This document shows positions 49,111 through 59,622 of a DNA stretch of 64,000 nucleotides, one piece after another; within the stretch, counting starts at the first letter, position 1; each line of letters opens with the position of its first letter. The notes under the pieces were generated by a model. The model saw only the letters and a list, made by a program, of their open reading frames with translations. It had not been told where the DNA came from and did not search any database. Origin of the DNA: an uncultured Reyranella sp. (lineage in GTDB: Bacteria > Pseudomonadota > Alphaproteobacteria > Reyranellales > Reyranellaceae); assembly GCF_945957355.1 (NCBI RefSeq), contig NZ_CAMFKM010000004.1, positions 248,001 through 312,000 on the forward strand, read 5' to 3'. The position numbers and the translations under genes were made by a program.

Positions 49111-49599
49111 ATGGCTTCCCTCGACCGTACCGCACGCGCCTTCCTGCTCTCCGAGCTGGTGGCGGGCTTCGCCCTCACCCTGAAGTACATGTTCAAGCCC
49201 AAGGTGACGGTGAATTATCCCTATGAGAAGGGGCCGCTCAGCCCGCGCTTCCGCGGCGAGCACGCGCTGCGCCGCTATCCCAACGGCGAGGAGCGCTGCA
49301 TCGCGTGCAAGCTGTGCGAGGCGATCTGCCCCGCCCAGGCCATCACCATCGAGGCCGAGCCGCGCGACGACGGCAGCCGCCGCACGACGCGCTACGACAT
49401 CGACATGACCAAGTGCATCTACTGTGGCTTCTGCCAGGAAGCCTGCCCGGTCGATGCGATCGTGGAAGGGCCGAACTTCGAGTTCTCGACCGAGACGCGC
49501 GAGGAACTCATGTACAACAAGGACAAGCTGCTCGCGAACGGCGACCGGTGGGAGACCCTGATCGCGGCGAACCTCCACTCCGAAGCGGCTTATCGCTGA
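49111..49599 (+). CDS. nuoI: NADH-quinone oxidoreductase subunit I
   Basis: 162 residues, 23-kDa (TYKY) subunit with two [4Fe-4S] motifs: [16 protein letters not shown] and [31 protein letters not shown] precedes the first. It links NuoG clusters to N2 in NuoB. Confidence 0.98.
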   Translation: MASLDRTARAFLLSELVAGFALTLKYMFKPKVTVNYPYEKGPLSPRFRGEHALRRYPNGEERCIACKLCEAICPAQAITIEAEPRDDGSRRTTRYDIDMTKCIYCGFCQEACPVDAIVEGPNFEFSTETREELMYNKDKLLANGDRWETLIAANLHSEAAYR

Positions 49600-49624
49600 G
49601 CCGGGCGGGGGAGAGAAACAGATC

Positions 49625-50239
49625 ATGATACTCCAGGCCCTGGCCTTCTACGTCTTCGCCGCGATCACGGTGGCTGCGGCCGCCATGGTCGTGGTCTCAC
49701 GCAATCCCGTCTATTCGGTGCTGTTCCTGATCCTGGCGTTCTTCAACGCCGCGGGCCTGTTCCTGCTGATCGGCGCCGAGTTCATCGCGATGATCCTGGT
49801 CATCGTCTATGTCGGCGCGGTGGCGGTGCTCTTCCTCTTCGTGGTCATGATGCTCGACATCAACCTCACGGAACTGAAGGAAGGGTTCCTTGCCTACTTC
49901 CCGGTGGGCGCGCTGATCGGCGCGGTGCTGTTCGCGGAGCTGCTGCTCGGTGTCGGCATCATCGGCGCCGGGTCGACGACGGTCGCGGGCCTGAACGCGC
50001 ACGGCGCCCAGGTCATGGCGATCGACAACACACGCGCCATCGGCCGGGTGCTCTACACCCAGTACTTCTATCTCTTCCAGGTCGCGGGCCTGGTGCTGCT
50101 GGTCGCCATGATCGGTGCCATCGTGCTCACCCTGCGGAGCCGGCCGGGCGTCCGCCGCCAGAAGGCCGTCGACCAGATCAACCGCACGAAGGAACAGTCC
50201 GTCACCGTGGTCAAGGTGCCGACGCGGGGAGGGGTGTGA
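49625..50239 (+). CDS. nuoJ: NADH-quinone oxidoreductase subunit J
   Basis: 204 residues, five membrane helices, ND6 homologue. [20 protein letters not shown] and [20 protein letters not shown] include the pi-bulge helix region of TM3. The C-terminal 35 residues are a basic tail. Overlaps or abuts nuoK. Confidence 0.97.
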   Translation: MILQALAFYVFAAITVAAAAMVVVSRNPVYSVLFLILAFFNAAGLFLLIGAEFIAMILVIVYVGAVAVLFLFVVMMLDINLTELKEGFLAYFPVGALIGAVLFAELLLGVGIIGAGSTTVAGLNAHGAQVMAIDNTRAIGRVLYTQYFYLFQVAGLVLLVAMIGAIVLTLRSRPGVRRQKAVDQINRTKEQSVTVVKVPTRGGV

Positions 50240-50547
50240 TGACGATCGGGCTGGGCCATTACCTCACGGTCGCCGCGGTGCTCTTCACGATGGGCATCCT
50301 GGGCATCTTCCTGAACCGCAAGAACGTCATCGTCATCCTGATGTGCGTCGAGCTGATGCTGCTCGCGGTGAACATCAACCTGGTGGCCTTCTCGGTCTTC
50401 CAAGGCAACGTCGTGGGACAGATCTTCGCCATGCTGGTGCTGACCGTGGCCGCCGCCGAGGCGGCGATCGGGCTGGCGATCCTGGTGGTCTATTTCCGCA
50501 ACCGCGGAACGATCGCCGTCGAAGACATCAATGCGATGAAGGGCTAG
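50239..50547 (+). CDS. nuoK: NADH-quinone oxidoreductase subunit K
   Basis: 102 residues, three membrane helices, ND4L homologue. The conserved proton-path Glu residues are in [17 protein letters not shown] and [21 protein letters not shown] take the ATG at 50239, in the TGATG overlap with nuoJ, with GGGGAGGGG upstream; GTG at 50236 is possible. Confidence 0.97.
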   Translation: MTIGLGHYLTVAAVLFTMGILGIFLNRKNVIVILMCVELMLLAVNINLVAFSVFQGNVVGQIFAMLVLTVAAAEAAIGLAILVVYFRNRGTIAVEDINAMKG

Positions 50548-50560
50548 GGGCGCGCTCATC

Positions 50561-52528
50561 ATGGATCTCGCCATCAAGCTCATCGTCTTCCTGCCGCTGC
50601 TTGCGGCGGCGATCGCCGGCCTCTTCTGCCGCGTGATCGGTGCTCGCCCGGCGCAGATCGTGACCTGCGCGGCGCTGCTGATCGCGGCCGCCCTCTCGGT
50701 CTTCGTCTTCGTGAAGATCGGCTTCGGACCCGAGAAGCTGATCGTCGTGAAGCTCTTCTCCTGGATTGATTCGGGGACCCTCGACATCGCCTGGTCGCTC
50801 CGGGTCGACACGCTGACTGCCGTCATGCTGATCGTGGTCACCGGCGTATCGTCGATGGTCCACATCTACTCCATCGGCTACATGGAGGAAGATCCCAGCA
50901 TCCCGCGCTTCATGGCGTATCTCAGCCTGTTCACCTTCTTCATGCTGATGCTGGTGACGGCCGACAACCTCGTGCAGCTGTTCTTTGGCTGGGAAGGGGT
51001 GGGCCTCGCGTCCTACCTGCTGATCGGCTTCTGGTACGACAAGCCGTCGGCCAACGCCGCCGCGATGAAGGCGTTCATCGTGAACCGCGTCGGCGACTTC
51101 GGGTTCGCGCTGGGCATCTTCGCGGTCTGGATGCTGTCGGGCTCGGTCGGGTTCGAGGAGATCTTCGGCAAGGCGCCGCAGATGGCGCAGATGCGCATCC
51201 AGTTCCTCGGCATGGACCTGCCGGCGCTCGAGACCGCCTGCCTCCTTCTGTTCGTCGGCGCGATGGGCAAGTCGGCACAGCTCGGCCTGCACACCTGGCT
51301 GCCGGACGCGATGGAAGGCCCGACCCCGGTTTCGGCGCTGATCCACGCGGCCACCATGGTCACCGCCGGCGTCTTCATGGTCTGCCGCCTGTCGCCGCTG
51401 TTCGAGCTGGCGCCGACCGCCTCCGCGGTAGTGACCCTGATCGGCGCCGCGACGGCCTTCTTCGCCGCGACAGTCGGCCTGACCCAGTTCGACATCAAGC
51501 GGGTCGTCGCCTATTCGACCTGCAGCCAGCTCGGCTACATGTTCTTCGCCTGCGGCGTGGGCGGCTACTCGGCCGCCATGTTCCATCTCACGACGCACGC
51601 CTTCTTCAAGGCGTTGCTGTTCCTGGGCTCGGGCTCGGTGATCCACTGCCTCCATCACGAGCAGGACATGCGCAAGATGGGTGGCGTGCGCGAGAAGGCG
51701 CCCCAGACCTTCATCTTGATGTGGGTCGGTACGCTCGCGCTATCGGGCATTGGCATTCCGTTCATCCTGGGCAACGGCCTGGGCTTCGCGGGCTTCTACT
51801 CGAAGGACATCATGCTCGAGTCGGCCTTCGGCGTTCACACGACGGTCGGCCTGATCGCCTTCTGGCTGGGTGTCATTGCCGCCTTCATGACCGCGTTCTA
51901 CTCGACCCGCCTGATGTTCATGACCTTCTACGGCAAGTATCGCGGGGACCATCACACCTGGGATCACGCCCATGAATCGCCGATGGTCATGATGATCCCG
52001 CTCTATGTGCTGGGCATCGGCGCCGCCTTCTCGGGGCTCGTTGGCTACGACTGGTTCGTCGGCCACGACTGGCATGCCTTCTGGGGCCATTCCCTCGCGG
52101 TGAAGGCCACGGAAGAGGTTCTGCACCACGCCCACGAAGTGCCGCTGTGGGTGAAGCTGCTGCCGTTGGTGCTGGCGATCTCGGGCATCGTGCTCAGCTA
52201 CTGCTACTACGTCGTCCGCACCGACCTGCCGGACCGCACCGTGAAGCGGTTCCCCGGCCTGCACGCCCTGTTCTACAACAAGTGGTACTTCGACGAGCTC
52301 TACGATGCCGTGTTCGTGAAGCCTTCGCTGGCGATCGGCCGCTTCCTCTGGAAGAAGGGTGATGGCGCCACGATCGACGGGCTCGGACCGGACAACGTCG
52401 CCGCTCGGGCGCAGGACATGGCAGGCATCCTGATGCGCTTCCAGAGCGGTTACCTCTATCACTACGCTTTCGTGATGCTGGTCGGCGTCGCCGGTCTCGT
52501 CACCTATTTCATGCTATCGGCGAGGTAA
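50561..52528 (+). CDS. nuoL: NADH-quinone oxidoreductase subunit L
   Basis: 655 residues, antiporter-like proton pump, ND5 homologue, with about 16 membrane helices and the long lateral helix near the C-terminus. Key stretches: [20 protein letters not shown] (with the conserved TM5 Glu), [20 protein letters not shown] and [18 protein letters not shown]. 13 bp after nuoK. Confidence 0.98.
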   Translation: MDLAIKLIVFLPLLAAAIAGLFCRVIGARPAQIVTCAALLIAAALSVFVFVKIGFGPEKLIVVKLFSWIDSGTLDIAWSLRVDTLTAVMLIVVTGVSSMVHIYSIGYMEEDPSIPRFMAYLSLFTFFMLMLVTADNLVQLFFGWEGVGLASYLLIGFWYDKPSANAAAMKAFIVNRVGDFGFALGIFAVWMLSGSVGFEEIFGKAPQMAQMRIQFLGMDLPALETACLLLFVGAMGKSAQLGLHTWLPDAMEGPTPVSALIHAATMVTAGVFMVCRLSPLFELAPTASAVVTLIGAATAFFAATVGLTQFDIKRVVAYSTCSQLGYMFFACGVGGYSAAMFHLTTHAFFKALLFLGSGSVIHCLHHEQDMRKMGGVREKAPQTFILMWVGTLALSGIGIPFILGNGLGFAGFYSKDIMLESAFGVHTTVGLIAFWLGVIAAFMTAFYSTRLMFMTFYGKYRGDHHTWDHAHESPMVMMIPLYVLGIGAAFSGLVGYDWFVGHDWHAFWGHSLAVKATEEVLHHAHEVPLWVKLLPLVLAISGIVLSYCYYVVRTDLPDRTVKRFPGLHALFYNKWYFDELYDAVFVKPSLAIGRFLWKKGDGATIDGLGPDNVAARAQDMAGILMRFQSGYLYHYAFVMLVGVAGLVTYFMLSAR

Positions 52529-52536
52529 GGCCCCCG

Positions 52537-54051
52537 ATGTCGAGCTGGCCCATCCTCTCCCTCGTCACGTTCCTGCCACTGGTGGGAGCGCTGTTCTGCC
52601 TGATCGTCAACGGCCCGAAGGATGCCGTGGATCGCAACTGCCGCAGCGTGGCGCTCGTCACGACGCTCGCGACCTTCCTGATCTCGCTGCTCCTGTGGAT
52701 CCGCTTCGATCCGACCAAGGCCGGCTTCCAGTTCGAGGAGAAGGTCGCCTGGGTACCGGCGCTGAACATCGGCTACCATGCCGGCATCGACGGCATCTCG
52801 CTGTTCTTCGTGCTGCTGTCGACCCTGCTGACGCCGATCTGCATCCTGGCGAGCTGGGAATCGATCAAGGTCCGCGTCAAGGAATACATGATCGCGTTCC
52901 TCGTGCTCGAGACCTTCATGGTCGGCATGTTCTGCGCGCTCGACCTGACGCTGTTCTACATCTTCTTCGAAGGCGTCCTCATTCCGATGTTCCTGATCAT
53001 CGGCGTTTGGGGTGGCAAGCGGCGCGTCTACGCGGCCTTCAAGTTCTTCCTCTATACGCTGCTCGGCTCGGTGCTGATGCTGCTGGCGATCATCGCCGTC
53101 TACTGGCAGGTCGGCACGACGGACCTGCCGACGGTCATGGAGAAGCTCGACCTGCCGTTCACCTGGCAGTGCTGGCTGTGGCTGGCCTTCTTCGCCTCGT
53201 TCTCGGTGAAGGTGCCGATGTGGCCGGTCCACACCTGGCTGCCGGATGCGCACGTCGAGGCCCCGACCGCGGGTTCCGTCATCCTGGCCGGCGTGCTGCT
53301 GAAGATGGGCGGGTACGGCTTCCTGCGCTTCTCGATCCCGCTGTTCCCCGAGGCGACGCAGTACTTCGCGCCGCTGGTCTTCGGCCTGTCGATCGTGGCC
53401 GTGATCTACACCTCGCTGGTCGCGCTGGTGCAGGAGGACATGAAGAAGCTGATCGCCTATTCGTCGGTCGCCCACATGGGCTTCGTGACGATCGGCGCCT
53501 TCGTCATGAACATGCAGGGCGTCCAGGGCTCGATCTTCCAGATGCTGAGCCACGGCATCGTGTCGGCCGCGCTCTTCCTCTGCGTCGGCGTGGTCTACGA
53601 CCGCATGCATACGCGCGAGATCGCAGCCTATGGCGGCCTCGTGCATCGCATGCCGCGCTACGCCTTCACATTCCTGTTCTTCACCCTGGCGAGCGTCGGA
53701 CTGCCCGGCCTGTCCGGCTTCGTCGGCGAATTCCTGGTCCTGCTGGGTGCCTTCAAGGCCAACACCTGGGTGGCGTTCCTGGCCGCGACCAGCCTGATCC
53801 TGGGCGCCGCCTACGCGCTGTGGCTCTATCGCAAGATCATCTTCGGTGAACTCACCAAGGACTCGCTGAAGGGCATCCTCGACATGAACCGGCGCGAGAT
53901 CGCGATCTTCCTGCCGCTTGTGCTGCTGACGATCTGGATGGGCGTCTATCCCAATTCCTTCCTCGATCCTATGGCACCGGCCGTGGACAAGCTGATCGGC
54001 GACTACCAGGCCGCCTTGAAACTCGCCCGCACCGCGGCTCTGGTTCCGTGA
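52537..54051 (+). CDS. nuoM: NADH-quinone oxidoreductase subunit M
   Basis: 504 residues, ND4-type antiporter-like pump. The conserved Glu is in [20 protein letters not shown]; the Lys/His region is [20 protein letters not shown] and [20 protein letters not shown]. 14 membrane helices expected. 8 bp after nuoL. Confidence 0.98.
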   Translation: MSSWPILSLVTFLPLVGALFCLIVNGPKDAVDRNCRSVALVTTLATFLISLLLWIRFDPTKAGFQFEEKVAWVPALNIGYHAGIDGISLFFVLLSTLLTPICILASWESIKVRVKEYMIAFLVLETFMVGMFCALDLTLFYIFFEGVLIPMFLIIGVWGGKRRVYAAFKFFLYTLLGSVLMLLAIIAVYWQVGTTDLPTVMEKLDLPFTWQCWLWLAFFASFSVKVPMWPVHTWLPDAHVEAPTAGSVILAGVLLKMGGYGFLRFSIPLFPEATQYFAPLVFGLSIVAVIYTSLVALVQEDMKKLIAYSSVAHMGFVTIGAFVMNMQGVQGSIFQMLSHGIVSAALFLCVGVVYDRMHTREIAAYGGLVHRMPRYAFTFLFFTLASVGLPGLSGFVGEFLVLLGAFKANTWVAFLAATSLILGAAYALWLYRKIIFGELTKDSLKGILDMNRREIAIFLPLVLLTIWMGVYPNSFLDPMAPAVDKLIGDYQAALKLARTAALVP

Positions 54052-54064
54052 GCGGCCGGGAGTA

Positions 54065-55513
54065 ATGAACATGATCGTCGGTCTCGAAAACTGGACCCTG
54101 GCCCGGCCCGAACTCTTCCTCGCTGCGGCAACGGCGCTGCTGCTGGTCTACGGTGTCGTGCGTGGCGAGATCGCCACGCCGTTCGTGTCCGCCGCGACCT
54201 CGGTCGCCCTGCTGGTGACGGCGGCGTTGCTGTTCCTGCCGTATCGAGAAGGCACGGCCTTCTCCTCGCTGTTCATCGTCGACCGGCTGACCGCGACCAT
54301 GAAGTCGATGGTGCTGGTGGGCTCCGCGGTCGCCATCCTGATGTCGCGCGCATACTTCGAGCAGGCCAAGGCGTGGCGGTTCGAGTATCCGCTGCTGGTC
54401 GCCCTGGCGACGCTCGGCATGATGCTGATGATCTCGGCCAACGACCTGATGGCCCTGTATGTCGGCCTCGAGCTGCAGTCGCTGGCCCTTTACGTCATCG
54501 CCGCTTTCCAGCGCGACAGCGTGCGGTCGACCGAAGCGGGCGTGAAGTACTTCGTCCTGGGTTCCGTCGCCTCGGGCATGCTGCTGTTCGGCTCGTCCCT
54601 GATCTACGGCTTCTGCGGCGGCACGGCCTTCGTCCAGATCTCCGGTGCGCTGGCCGATGGCCGCGCGACTGAAATCGGCGTGATCATCGGCCTGGTGTTC
54701 GTGGTCGCCGGTCTCGCCTTCAAGGTTTCGGCCGTGCCGTTCCACATGTGGACGCCCGACGTCTACGAGGGCGCGCCGACGCCGGTCACCGCATTGTTCG
54801 CGGTGGCGCCGAAGATCGCTGCCATGTCACTGCTGGTTTCGGTGCTGGTGGGCCCGTTCAAGCCGTTGTTCGCGCAGTGGCAGCAGATCATCGTCGTGGC
54901 CTCGGTGCTCTCGATGGCGCTGGGTGCCTTCGCGGCGCTGCGCCAGCAGAACATCAAGCGCCTGATGGCCTATTCGTCGATCGGCAACGTCGGCTACATC
55001 CTGCTGGGCGTCGCGAGCGGCACCGAGAAGGGCATCCAGGCGGTGGTCTTCTATCTTGCGATCTACCTGGTCATGACGCTCGGCGTCTTCGCCACCATCC
55101 TGATGATGAAGCGCCGCAACATCATGGTCGAGCAGGTCTCCGACCTCGCGGGCCTGGCGCGCAGCCAGCCGATGATGGCGCTCGGCATGCTGATCTTCAT
55201 GTTCTCGCTGGCCGGCATTCCGCCGCTCGCGGGCTTCTGGGGCAAGCTCTACATCTTCATGGCCGCGGTCGAGGCCAAGCTGTTTGTGCCGGCGGTGCTC
55301 GGCGTTCTCGCCTCGGTGGTGGCCTCGTACTACTACCTGCGCATCGTCAAAGTGATGTACTTCGACGAGCCGGCGGAGGCGATCGACGGACCGGCCTTCG
55401 GCATCAATCGCGTGGTGGCGCTGGTGGCGGCCTTCCTGATCGCCGTGTTCTCGCTGGTCCCCCAGCCCCTCAGCCTGATCGCCGAAGCGGCCGCCAAGGG
55501 TCTCTTCCAGTGA
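54065..55513 (+). CDS. nuoN: NADH-quinone oxidoreductase subunit N
   Basis: 482 residues, ND2-type antiporter-like pump. ALYVGLELQSLALYVIAAFQ holds the conserved Glu; FKVSAVPFHMWTPDVYEGAP the Lys region. ATG at 54065 or 54071. It ends the nuo operon; its stop overlaps the birA start (GTGA), so birA is probably co-translated. Confidence 0.98.
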   Translation: MNMIVGLENWTLARPELFLAAATALLLVYGVVRGEIATPFVSAATSVALLVTAALLFLPYREGTAFSSLFIVDRLTATMKSMVLVGSAVAILMSRAYFEQAKAWRFEYPLLVALATLGMMLMISANDLMALYVGLELQSLALYVIAAFQRDSVRSTEAGVKYFVLGSVASGMLLFGSSLIYGFCGGTAFVQISGALADGRATEIGVIIGLVFVVAGLAFKVSAVPFHMWTPDVYEGAPTPVTALFAVAPKIAAMSLLVSVLVGPFKPLFAQWQQIIVVASVLSMALGAFAALRQQNIKRLMAYSSIGNVGYILLGVASGTEKGIQAVVFYLAIYLVMTLGVFATILMMKRRNIMVEQVSDLAGLARSQPMMALGMLIFMFSLAGIPPLAGFWGKLYIFMAAVEAKLFVPAVLGVLASVVASYYYLRIVKVMYFDEPAEAIDGPAFGINRVVALVAAFLIAVFSLVPQPLSLIAEAAAKGLFQ

Positions 55514-56244
55514 CAGCGATACCCGTCCTTCCGGACGGGTGGACGCTGGTGGCGCTGGACAGCGTCGGCAGCACCAACGACGAGGCCATCCGCCTGGCCG
55601 ACGCCGGCGCCCCCGAGGGCACCGTCGTCTGGGCGCGGGAGCAGTCCGGGGGCCGCGGGCGCCGCGGCCGCAACTGGGCGTCGCCTGTCGGCAATCTCTA
55701 CAGCACCACGATCCTGCGGCCCGCCTGTATGGCGCAGCGCGCCGCCGAACTGGGCTTCGTCGCGGCCCTCGCGGTGGGCGACCTCGTGCCGCCGGACCGC
55801 ACTGTGCGCCTGAAATGGCCCAACGACGTGCTGGTCGACGGCGGCAAGGTCGCCGGCATCCTGCTCGAGAGTGCCATTGGCCAGGACGGGCTGGTCGAGC
55901 ATGTCGTGGCGGGCATCGGCGTGAACGTCACCTTCGCACCAGAGCTTCCGGAGATGCGCTATCCCGGCGCGGCACTGGGCGGGACGGTCGAGGCGGCGCT
56001 CGAGGGACTGACGCGCGCGCTCGCGGCACGGCTGGCGCAGTGGCGGCGGGACGGATTCGAGACCACCCGAGGGGAATGGCTGGCCAAGGCGGGGCCGCTG
56101 GGTGCCGAGGTCGACGTCCGGCTGGGCGAGGGGCTGGTCCGGGGCCGCTTCGCCGGGTTGGACCGAGAGGGCGCCCTCCTGCTGGATACGGCGGAGGGGC
56201 CGCGAAAGATCGTGTCGGGCGAATTGCTGGGCCGCGCGGCCTGA
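55510..56244 (+). CDS. birA: Biotin--[acetyl-CoA-carboxylase] ligase
   Basis: 244 residues, a ligase of the type without the N-terminal DNA-binding domain. It has DSVGSTNDEA, biotin/ATP site GGRGRRGRNWASP, and KWPNDVLVDGGKVAGILLES, then a short C-terminal SH3-like domain (about 195-244). It attaches biotin to BCCP and other carboxylase domains via biotinyl-AMP. It cannot repress bio genes as the E. coli protein does. The GTG start overlaps the nuoN stop. Confidence 0.95.
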   Translation: MTAIPVLPDGWTLVALDSVGSTNDEAIRLADAGAPEGTVVWAREQSGGRGRRGRNWASPVGNLYSTTILRPACMAQRAAELGFVAALAVGDLVPPDRTVRLKWPNDVLVDGGKVAGILLESAIGQDGLVEHVVAGIGVNVTFAPELPEMRYPGAALGGTVEAALEGLTRALAARLAQWRRDGFETTRGEWLAKAGPLGAEVDVRLGEGLVRGRFAGLDREGALLLDTAEGPRKIVSGELLGRAA

Positions 56245-56256
56245 GGAGGGGGCGGG

Positions 56257-57027
56257 ATGCTGCTTGCCATCGATGTCGGCAACACCAACTCGAAGTTCGT
56301 CGTGTTCGACAAGGACAGGATCGTCGCCGCATGGCGCCTGCGCACCGAGGCCAAGCGCACGTCCGACGAATACGCCGCCTGGGTGACGCAGCTCATGCAT
56401 CTGCAGGGCTTCGACCCCAGGTCGATCAAGGGTGCGATCCTGGCCAGCGTGGTGCCGGCGGTGAACCCGCACCTGCGGCGCCTCTGCGAGAACTACTTCC
56501 ACAGCAAGCTCCTGATCGTCGGCGAGCCCGATTGCGATCTCGGCATCAAGGTGCTGATCGACCGCCCGGCGGAGGCGGGCGCCGACCGCCTCGTCGGCGT
56601 CATCGCCGGCCACACCAAGTATGGCGGGCCGCTGATCACCATCGATTTCGGCAGCGCCACAACCTTCGATCTTGCCGACAAGGACGGCAACTTCATCGGC
56701 GGCGTGTTCGCGCCGGGCGTCGAGCTGACGATCGAGGCCTTCTACCTGATGACCGCGCGCCTGCCGCGCATTCGCGTCGAGAAACCGGCCCACGTGATCG
56801 GCAAGAATACCGTGGCCAACATGCAGTCCGGAATCTTCTGGGGCTATGTCGGCCTGATCGAGAGCCTGATCAAGCGCATCCGCGAGGAGTATGGCGAGCC
56901 CATGAAGGTGATCGCCACCGGTGGCCTCGCCAGCGTGTTCAAGGACGAGATTGGCCTGTTCGACGCGATCGAGCCCGATCTGATGTCGCTCGGCCTGCTG
57001 GAGATCTGGCGGCGCAACCGCGAATGA
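56257..57027 (+). CDS. coaX: Type III pantothenate kinase
   Basis: 256 residues, ASKHA-fold kinase. Phosphate-1 motif LLAIDVGNTNSKFVVFD, GADRLVGVIAG, and ITIDFGSATTFDLADKDGNF (phosphate-2) are clear. It phosphorylates pantothenate, the first step to CoA, and is feedback-insensitive. Well-spaced GGAGGGGG precedes the ATG. Its stop overlaps the RNase J start (ATGA). Confidence 0.96.
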   Translation: MLLAIDVGNTNSKFVVFDKDRIVAAWRLRTEAKRTSDEYAAWVTQLMHLQGFDPRSIKGAILASVVPAVNPHLRRLCENYFHSKLLIVGEPDCDLGIKVLIDRPAEAGADRLVGVIAGHTKYGGPLITIDFGSATTFDLADKDGNFIGGVFAPGVELTIEAFYLMTARLPRIRVEKPAHVIGKNTVANMQSGIFWGYVGLIESLIKRIREEYGEPMKVIATGGLASVFKDEIGLFDAIEPDLMSLGLLEIWRRNRE

Positions 57028-58676
57028 CGATTCCGTCGGACGAAGAGCTGCTGTTCCTGGCCCTTGGCGGGGCCGGCGAAATCGGCATGAACCTCAACCT
57101 CTACGGCACGGCCGGCAAGTGGCTGATGGTCGATCTCGGCATCGGTTTCGCCGACAGCACGATGGCCGGCGTCGAGGTGGTGATGCCCGATCCCGAGTTC
57201 ATCGTGGAGCGCCGCGACGACCTCGTCGGGATCGTCCTGACCCACGCGCATGAGGATCATCTCGGCGCCGTCTCGGACCTGTGGCCGCGGCTCAAGGCGC
57301 CGGTCTTTGCGACTCCGTTCGCGGCCTCGGTCCTGAAGCGCAAGCTGATCGACGCCGGCCTGCGCGACGTGGTGCCGGTCACCGAGATCCCGCTCGGCGG
57401 CAAGTTCAATCTCGCGCCGTTCGAGCTCGAGATGATCACCATGACGCATTCGATCCTCGAGCCGAACGCGATGGCGATCCGCACGAAGTTCGGCACGGTC
57501 TTCCATACCGGCGACTGGAAGATCGATCCCGAGCCGCTGCTGGGCGACCTCACGGATGAGGCCATGCTGAAGCGCATCGGCGACGAGGGCGCGCTCGCGA
57601 TGGTCTGCGACAGCACCAACGTCTTCGTCGAGGGCGAGGCGGGGTCGGAATCGAAGGTCCGTGCCAACCTCGAAAGGCTCGTCCAGGGGCACAAGGGCAG
57701 GGTGGCCGTGACCTGCTTCGCCTCCAACCTGGCCCGGGTCGAGAGCATCGCGCTCGCCGCGGTCGCGGCGGGCCGCCACCCGGTCCTGTCGGGCCGCGCG
57801 CTTACGCGCATGCTCGAGGCTGCGCAGGAATGCGGCTACCTGCTCGATTTCCCCGAGTGCGTACATGAGAAGCAGGCAGGCTACCTGCCGCGCGACAAGG
57901 TGTTGTTCATATGCACCGGCAGTCAGGGCGAACCGCGCGCCGCCATGTCGAAGCTTGCGGGTGGCGAGCATCGCGACCTGGTTCTCGAGGCGGGTGACGC
58001 CGCGATCTTCTCCTCCAGGGTCATTCCCGGGAACGAGCATTCGGTCGGCCGCCTGCAGAATGCGCTCATGGCCCGCGGCGTGAAGGTCATCACCGACCGC
58101 GAGGCGGAGATCCACGTGTCGGGCCATCCGGCCCGGGACGAGCTGGTGCGGGTCTATCAGTGGGTCCGCCCCAGGATCGCGCTGCCGGTCCATGGCGAGG
58201 TCCGGCACATGATCGAGCACGCGGAATTGGCCAAAGCCTGTCAGGTGCCCGAGACGATCGTGGCACCCAACGGAACGCTGGTACGGCTGGCCCCGGGGCC
58301 AGCCGAGATCATCGACCATGTCTTTTCCGGGCGACTGGCACGTGACGGCGATGGATTGATCCCGCTCGACGGGGAATCGCTGCGCGAACGGCGCAAGCTC
58401 CTGTGGAACGGCGCGGCGGCGGCGACCCTGGTGATCGACAAGAGGGGCAAGCCGCTGGCGCCTCCCAAGGTCTCTCTGCGGGGCATCGACGACGAGGAAG
58501 GCGAACTGGAGGAGGCCATCGTGGACGCGCTCTCCGAGATGCTGGCCGACCTCAACACGGCCGAACGCTCGGACGACCGGCGCATCGAGGAGGCGGCCCG
58601 CCAGGCCGTGCGGCGCGTCGTGCGGGCGCACCTCGGCAAGAAGCCGTTGACGGACGTGCACATCGTCCGCATCTAA
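57024..58676 (+). CDS. rnj: Ribonuclease J
   Basis: 550 residues, metallo-beta-lactamase/beta-CASP RNase. The metal site is LTHAHEDHLGAVSDLW with FHTGDWKIDPEP; beta-CASP features include FICTGSQGEPRAAMSKLAGG and VHVSGHPARDELVRVYQWVR-like stretch with LPVHGEVRHM. C-terminal domain about 450-550. It works in 5'-3' and endonucleolytic RNA decay and rRNA maturation. Alphaproteobacteria often keep both RNase E and RNase J. Start overlaps the coaX stop. Confidence 0.95.
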   Translation: MTIPSDEELLFLALGGAGEIGMNLNLYGTAGKWLMVDLGIGFADSTMAGVEVVMPDPEFIVERRDDLVGIVLTHAHEDHLGAVSDLWPRLKAPVFATPFAASVLKRKLIDAGLRDVVPVTEIPLGGKFNLAPFELEMITMTHSILEPNAMAIRTKFGTVFHTGDWKIDPEPLLGDLTDEAMLKRIGDEGALAMVCDSTNVFVEGEAGSESKVRANLERLVQGHKGRVAVTCFASNLARVESIALAAVAAGRHPVLSGRALTRMLEAAQECGYLLDFPECVHEKQAGYLPRDKVLFICTGSQGEPRAAMSKLAGGEHRDLVLEAGDAAIFSSRVIPGNEHSVGRLQNALMARGVKVITDREAEIHVSGHPARDELVRVYQWVRPRIALPVHGEVRHMIEHAELAKACQVPETIVAPNGTLVRLAPGPAEIIDHVFSGRLARDGDGLIPLDGESLRERRKLLWNGAAAATLVIDKRGKPLAPPKVSLRGIDDEEGELEEAIVDALSEMLADLNTAERSDDRRIEEAARQAVRRVVRAHLGKKPLTDVHIVRI

Positions 58677-58702
58677 AGGTCGCGCAGCCGCCGGAGAAGA
58701 CC

Positions 58703-59107
58703 ATGATCGGACGCCTGAACCACATCGCGATTGCCGTGCCCGACCTGGCCAAGGCGAGCGAGCTCTACCGCACCGTGATGGGCGCCAAGGTGAGCGCCCC
58801 CAAGGAACAGCCGGCGCATGGCGTCACGGTGGTCTTCGTCGAACTGCCCAACACCAAGATCGAACTCCTGCATCCGCTCGGCGAGAAGTCGCCAATCGCC
58901 AATTTCCTGGCCCGCAACGCCGATGGCGGCATCCACCATGTCTGCTACGAGGTCGAGGACATCTATGCGGCCCGCGACAAGCTGAAGTCGCAGGGTGCGC
59001 GCGTGCTGGGCGACGGCGAGCCCAAGATCGGTGCCCACGACAAGCCCGTGCTGTTCCTGCACCCCAAGGACTTCACCGGCACGCTGATCGAACTCGAGCA
59101 GGTCTGA
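58703..59107 (+). CDS. mce: Methylmalonyl-CoA epimerase
   Basis: 134 residues, VOC superfamily. Metal ligands: His in LNHIAIAVPD, Glu in TKIELLHPLGEKSPI, His in GGIHHVCYEVEDI and Glu in GTLIELEQV. It interconverts R and S methylmalonyl-CoA between propionyl-CoA carboxylase and mutase. 26 bp after RNase J. Confidence 0.95.
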   Translation: MIGRLNHIAIAVPDLAKASELYRTVMGAKVSAPKEQPAHGVTVVFVELPNTKIELLHPLGEKSPIANFLARNADGGIHHVCYEVEDIYAARDKLKSQGARVLGDGEPKIGAHDKPVLFLHPKDFTGTLIELEQV

Positions 59108-59119
59108 GGAGCGTCCGCC

Positions 59120-59365
59120 ATGGGCTGGGCCACCGGCATCATGGTCTATCTGGTGATCTGGTGGATCGCGCTGTTCATGGTGCTGCCGCTGGGCGTCCGG
59201 CGGGTCGAAAATCCGGGCAAGGGGCAGGAGCGGGGCGCTCCGGAGCGGCCGGAACTGCTGCGCAAGGCCATCATCACGACCATTCTCGCAGCGGTCCTGT
59301 GGCTTGCCTTCTATGGATTCTACCAGCTCGACTTGCTGAGCTTCCGGCGGCTCGAAGGGTCCTGA
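59120..59365 (+). CDS. DUF1467 family membrane protein
   Basis: 81 residues with two membrane helices (about 5-25, GIMVYLVIWWIALFMVLPLG, and about 50-68, ITTILAAVLWLAFYGFYQL) and a charged cytoplasmic or periplasmic loop containing PERPELLRKA. The VLPLGVRRVENPG phrase is the family mark. Function unknown; it sits between mce and proS across alphaproteobacteria. 12 bp after mce, with AGGAG. Confidence 0.9.
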   Translation: MGWATGIMVYLVIWWIALFMVLPLGVRRVENPGKGQERGAPERPELLRKAIITTILAAVLWLAFYGFYQLDLLSFRRLEGS

Positions 59366-59401
59366 CCCGCCAGATCACGGGCTTTTCGCGCCAAAAAGGA
59401 A

Positions 59402-59424
59402 ACGGCGGACCAATGGTCCGCCGT
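59402..59424. terminator. Hairpin ending the NCS2 permease transcript region (minus) or the mce/DUF1467 operon
   Basis: ACGGCGGACC-AAT-GGTCCGCCGT has a perfect 10-bp stem. On the minus strand it is followed by TTCCTTTTTGGCG, a good terminator; on the plus strand no T-run follows. Confidence 0.75.
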
Positions 59425-59622
59425 CCTCTACCCCCGAAACTCGTCGTAGGCGGCTTGCGCCGCTCTCCTCCCTAAACCCGGACTGTGCCCAAGGCTCAGG
59501 CTGTGTAGCGTGCCGCCAGCCGGTTGCCAAGACCTTTTCTTTCGATCCAGTGGTGCCCGGCAAAAGAATCTTCAAGGGTAGGCTTGTTCGAGCACAAACT
59601 AATGTCCGCACGATTTCGCTGT
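59425..59622 (-). ncRNA. Possible structured 3' UTR or small RNA
   Basis: About 200 bp between the minus-strand permease stop and its terminator carries no gene. On the minus strand it contains a GCGGC-GCAA-GCCGC hairpin with a GNRA tetraloop and a GC-rich segment between 59460 and 59580. I do not recognise an Rfam family; it may be a long 3' UTR or a 3'-derived small RNA. Confidence 0.3.

Noticed and set aside
55539..58676. A 1045-codon plus-strand open frame spanning birA, coaX and RNase J
   Set aside because: Only its last 550 codons (RNase J) are real; upstream residues are Arg/Gly/Ala-rich shadow of birA and coaX.
59425..59622. Considered as tmRNA, 6S RNA or SRP RNA
   Set aside because: No tag peptide frame, no tRNA-like T-arm with acceptor, and no diagnostic SRP or 6S motifs could be aligned by eye.
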